In this document: piece after piece, positions 15,030 through 15,509 of the stretch
How the letters are laid out: each line of letters begins with the position of its first letter
How positions within the stretch are numbered: position 1 is the first letter of the stretch
Assembly (NCBI GenBank): GCA_934317005.1
Contig: CAKREB010000027.1
Span: 1-15,509, forward strand
Reading direction: 5' to 3'
DNA from: an uncultured Lachnospiraceae bacterium
Lineage (GTDB): Bacteria; Bacillota; Clostridia; Lachnospirales; Lachnospiraceae
Length of the DNA: 15,509 bases
Notes under the pieces: generated by a model
Seen by the model: the letters and a program-made list of their open reading frames with translations, nothing else
Told to the model about the DNA's origin: nothing
Databases searched by the model: none
Made by a program: the position numbers and the translations under genes

Positions 15030-15059
15030 ACTTCCAGCTTGCAGAATCGAAAAAATAGG
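15030..15059 (+). repeat. 30-bp direct repeat R2, right copy
   Basis: ACTTCCAGCTTGCAGAAT and the following 12 bases, 99 bases from the left copy. The first 18 bases differ at three positions. Confidence 0.7.
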
Positions 15060-15078
15060 AAATTATGGAGATAAATAT

Positions 15079-15417
15079 ATGTTGACTATCGGTTCAATTG
15101 TATGGGGAGTAAAAGATATTGAAAAAGAAATCTTATTTTGGTGTGAAGCATTGAACTATAGATTGGATTTCAGAGATGGTGATTTTGCTATGCTGTCTCC
15201 TATAGATGGAGAAGGAATAAATCTTCTCTTGAAGAGCACAAGCTCCCCTAAGGCAAGAAGACATCATATGGATCTATTCACATATCATCAGAAGGAAGAA
15301 GTTGAAAGGCTGATCTCTTTAGGAGCAACACTCAAAGAATGGGATTATGAAGAAGATGCTGATTATATTGTACTTAATGATCCTGATGGAAATGCATTTT
15401 GTGTTATTCAGCTATAA
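15079..15417 (+). CDS. VOC superfamily (glyoxalase/bleomycin-resistance-like) protein
   Basis: 112 residues, one VOC unit of two beta-alpha-beta-beta-beta modules. The first module begins LTIGSIVWGVKDIEKEILFWCEALNY; the second holds RRHHMDLFT near residue 60 and ends VLNDPDGNAFCVIQL, the usual VOC finish. The ending resembles the glyoxalase_6 type. Metal ligands cannot be assigned with certainty; an acidic residue is replaced by Ala at the usual GNEFC position. Substrate is unknown; the superfamily includes isomerases, dioxygenases and antibiotic-binding proteins. TGGAG at 15066-15070 lies 8 bases before the ATG. Confidence 0.88.
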   Translation: MLTIGSIVWGVKDIEKEILFWCEALNYRLDFRDGDFAMLSPIDGEGINLLLKSTSSPKARRHHMDLFTYHQKEEVERLISLGATLKEWDYEEDADYIVLNDPDGNAFCVIQL

Positions 15418-15463
15418 ATTCCGGTTGAACAAAAATCGTTAAGGAAAGAATCGAATATGGTGC

Positions 15464-15509
15464 AAACGAAAAAACAGTCTTGAGATTTTCATTAACTGTC
15501 CTTTCGTTT
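15464..15509 (+). terminator. Imperfect inverted repeat at the window's right edge
   Basis: AAACGAAA (15464-15471) pairs with TTTCGTTT (15502-15509), and ACAGT (15474-15478) with ACTGT (15495-15499). The two helices are separated by a symmetric AA/CC internal loop, with a 16-base apical loop. It may be the terminator of the small-gene array or another structured site; the window stops at its last base, so a T-run cannot be checked. Confidence 0.5.

Overview
The window looks like the chromosome of a low-GC Firmicute, most likely a gut Lachnospiraceae-type Clostridium. The reasons are AT-rich DNA, strong AGGAGG ribosome binding sites, the starch and glycogen gene set, and gene families (PBECR4, ParM-like actin, DUF6440, DUF5655) that are common in that group. 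The genus cannot be fixed from the sequence alone.

Region 1 (1-5350) is chromosomal backbone: a tight co-directional cluster for alpha-glucan breakdown. It holds a type I pullulanase (5' end cut by the window edge), a GH133 glycogen debranching enzyme and a GH13_20 neopullulanase/cyclomaltodextrinase. The gaps are 18 and 4 bases, so it reads as one operon. The enzymes together remove alpha-1,6 branches and hydrolyse alpha-1,4/1,6 oligomers.

Region 2 (about 5351-9482) is the wreck of an integrative element. It begins with a tyrosine recombinase collapsed by an internal deletion, followed by about 630 bases without a protein gene. That stretch contains a tandem 11-bp repeat and a convincing free-standing structured RNA with its own promoter and terminator (about 6091-6333). 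Next come an intact PBECR4 nuclease-like gene and a reverse-strand XRE regulator. The regulator faces three similar dyad operators laid over divergent promoters. The rightward side is decayed: a Cys-rich small gene split by an amber codon, a ParM-like actin missing two internal blocks, a 5' fragment of a small conserved gene, and a MATE transporter fragment. Most of the deletions keep the reading frame.

Region 3 (9483-13450) has a good extended -10 promoter, a possible 10-residue leader peptide, an 11-bp hairpin, and two overlapping half-transporter genes encoding a probable heterodimeric ABC exporter. A long stem-loop follows.

Region 4 (13500-15509) is the most unusual part. It contains four small unrelated genes (DUF6440, GNAT acetyltransferase, DUF5655, VOC/glyoxalase-like). 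Three exact-length 56-nt copies of a repeat lie between them. Each copy folds into two hairpins, and most stem differences between copies keep base pairing (G-U or A-U swaps), with one terminal pair lost in copy B. One copy is also bracketed by 30-bp direct repeats. The layout resembles an integron-like gene cassette array, but no integron integrase is present in the window.
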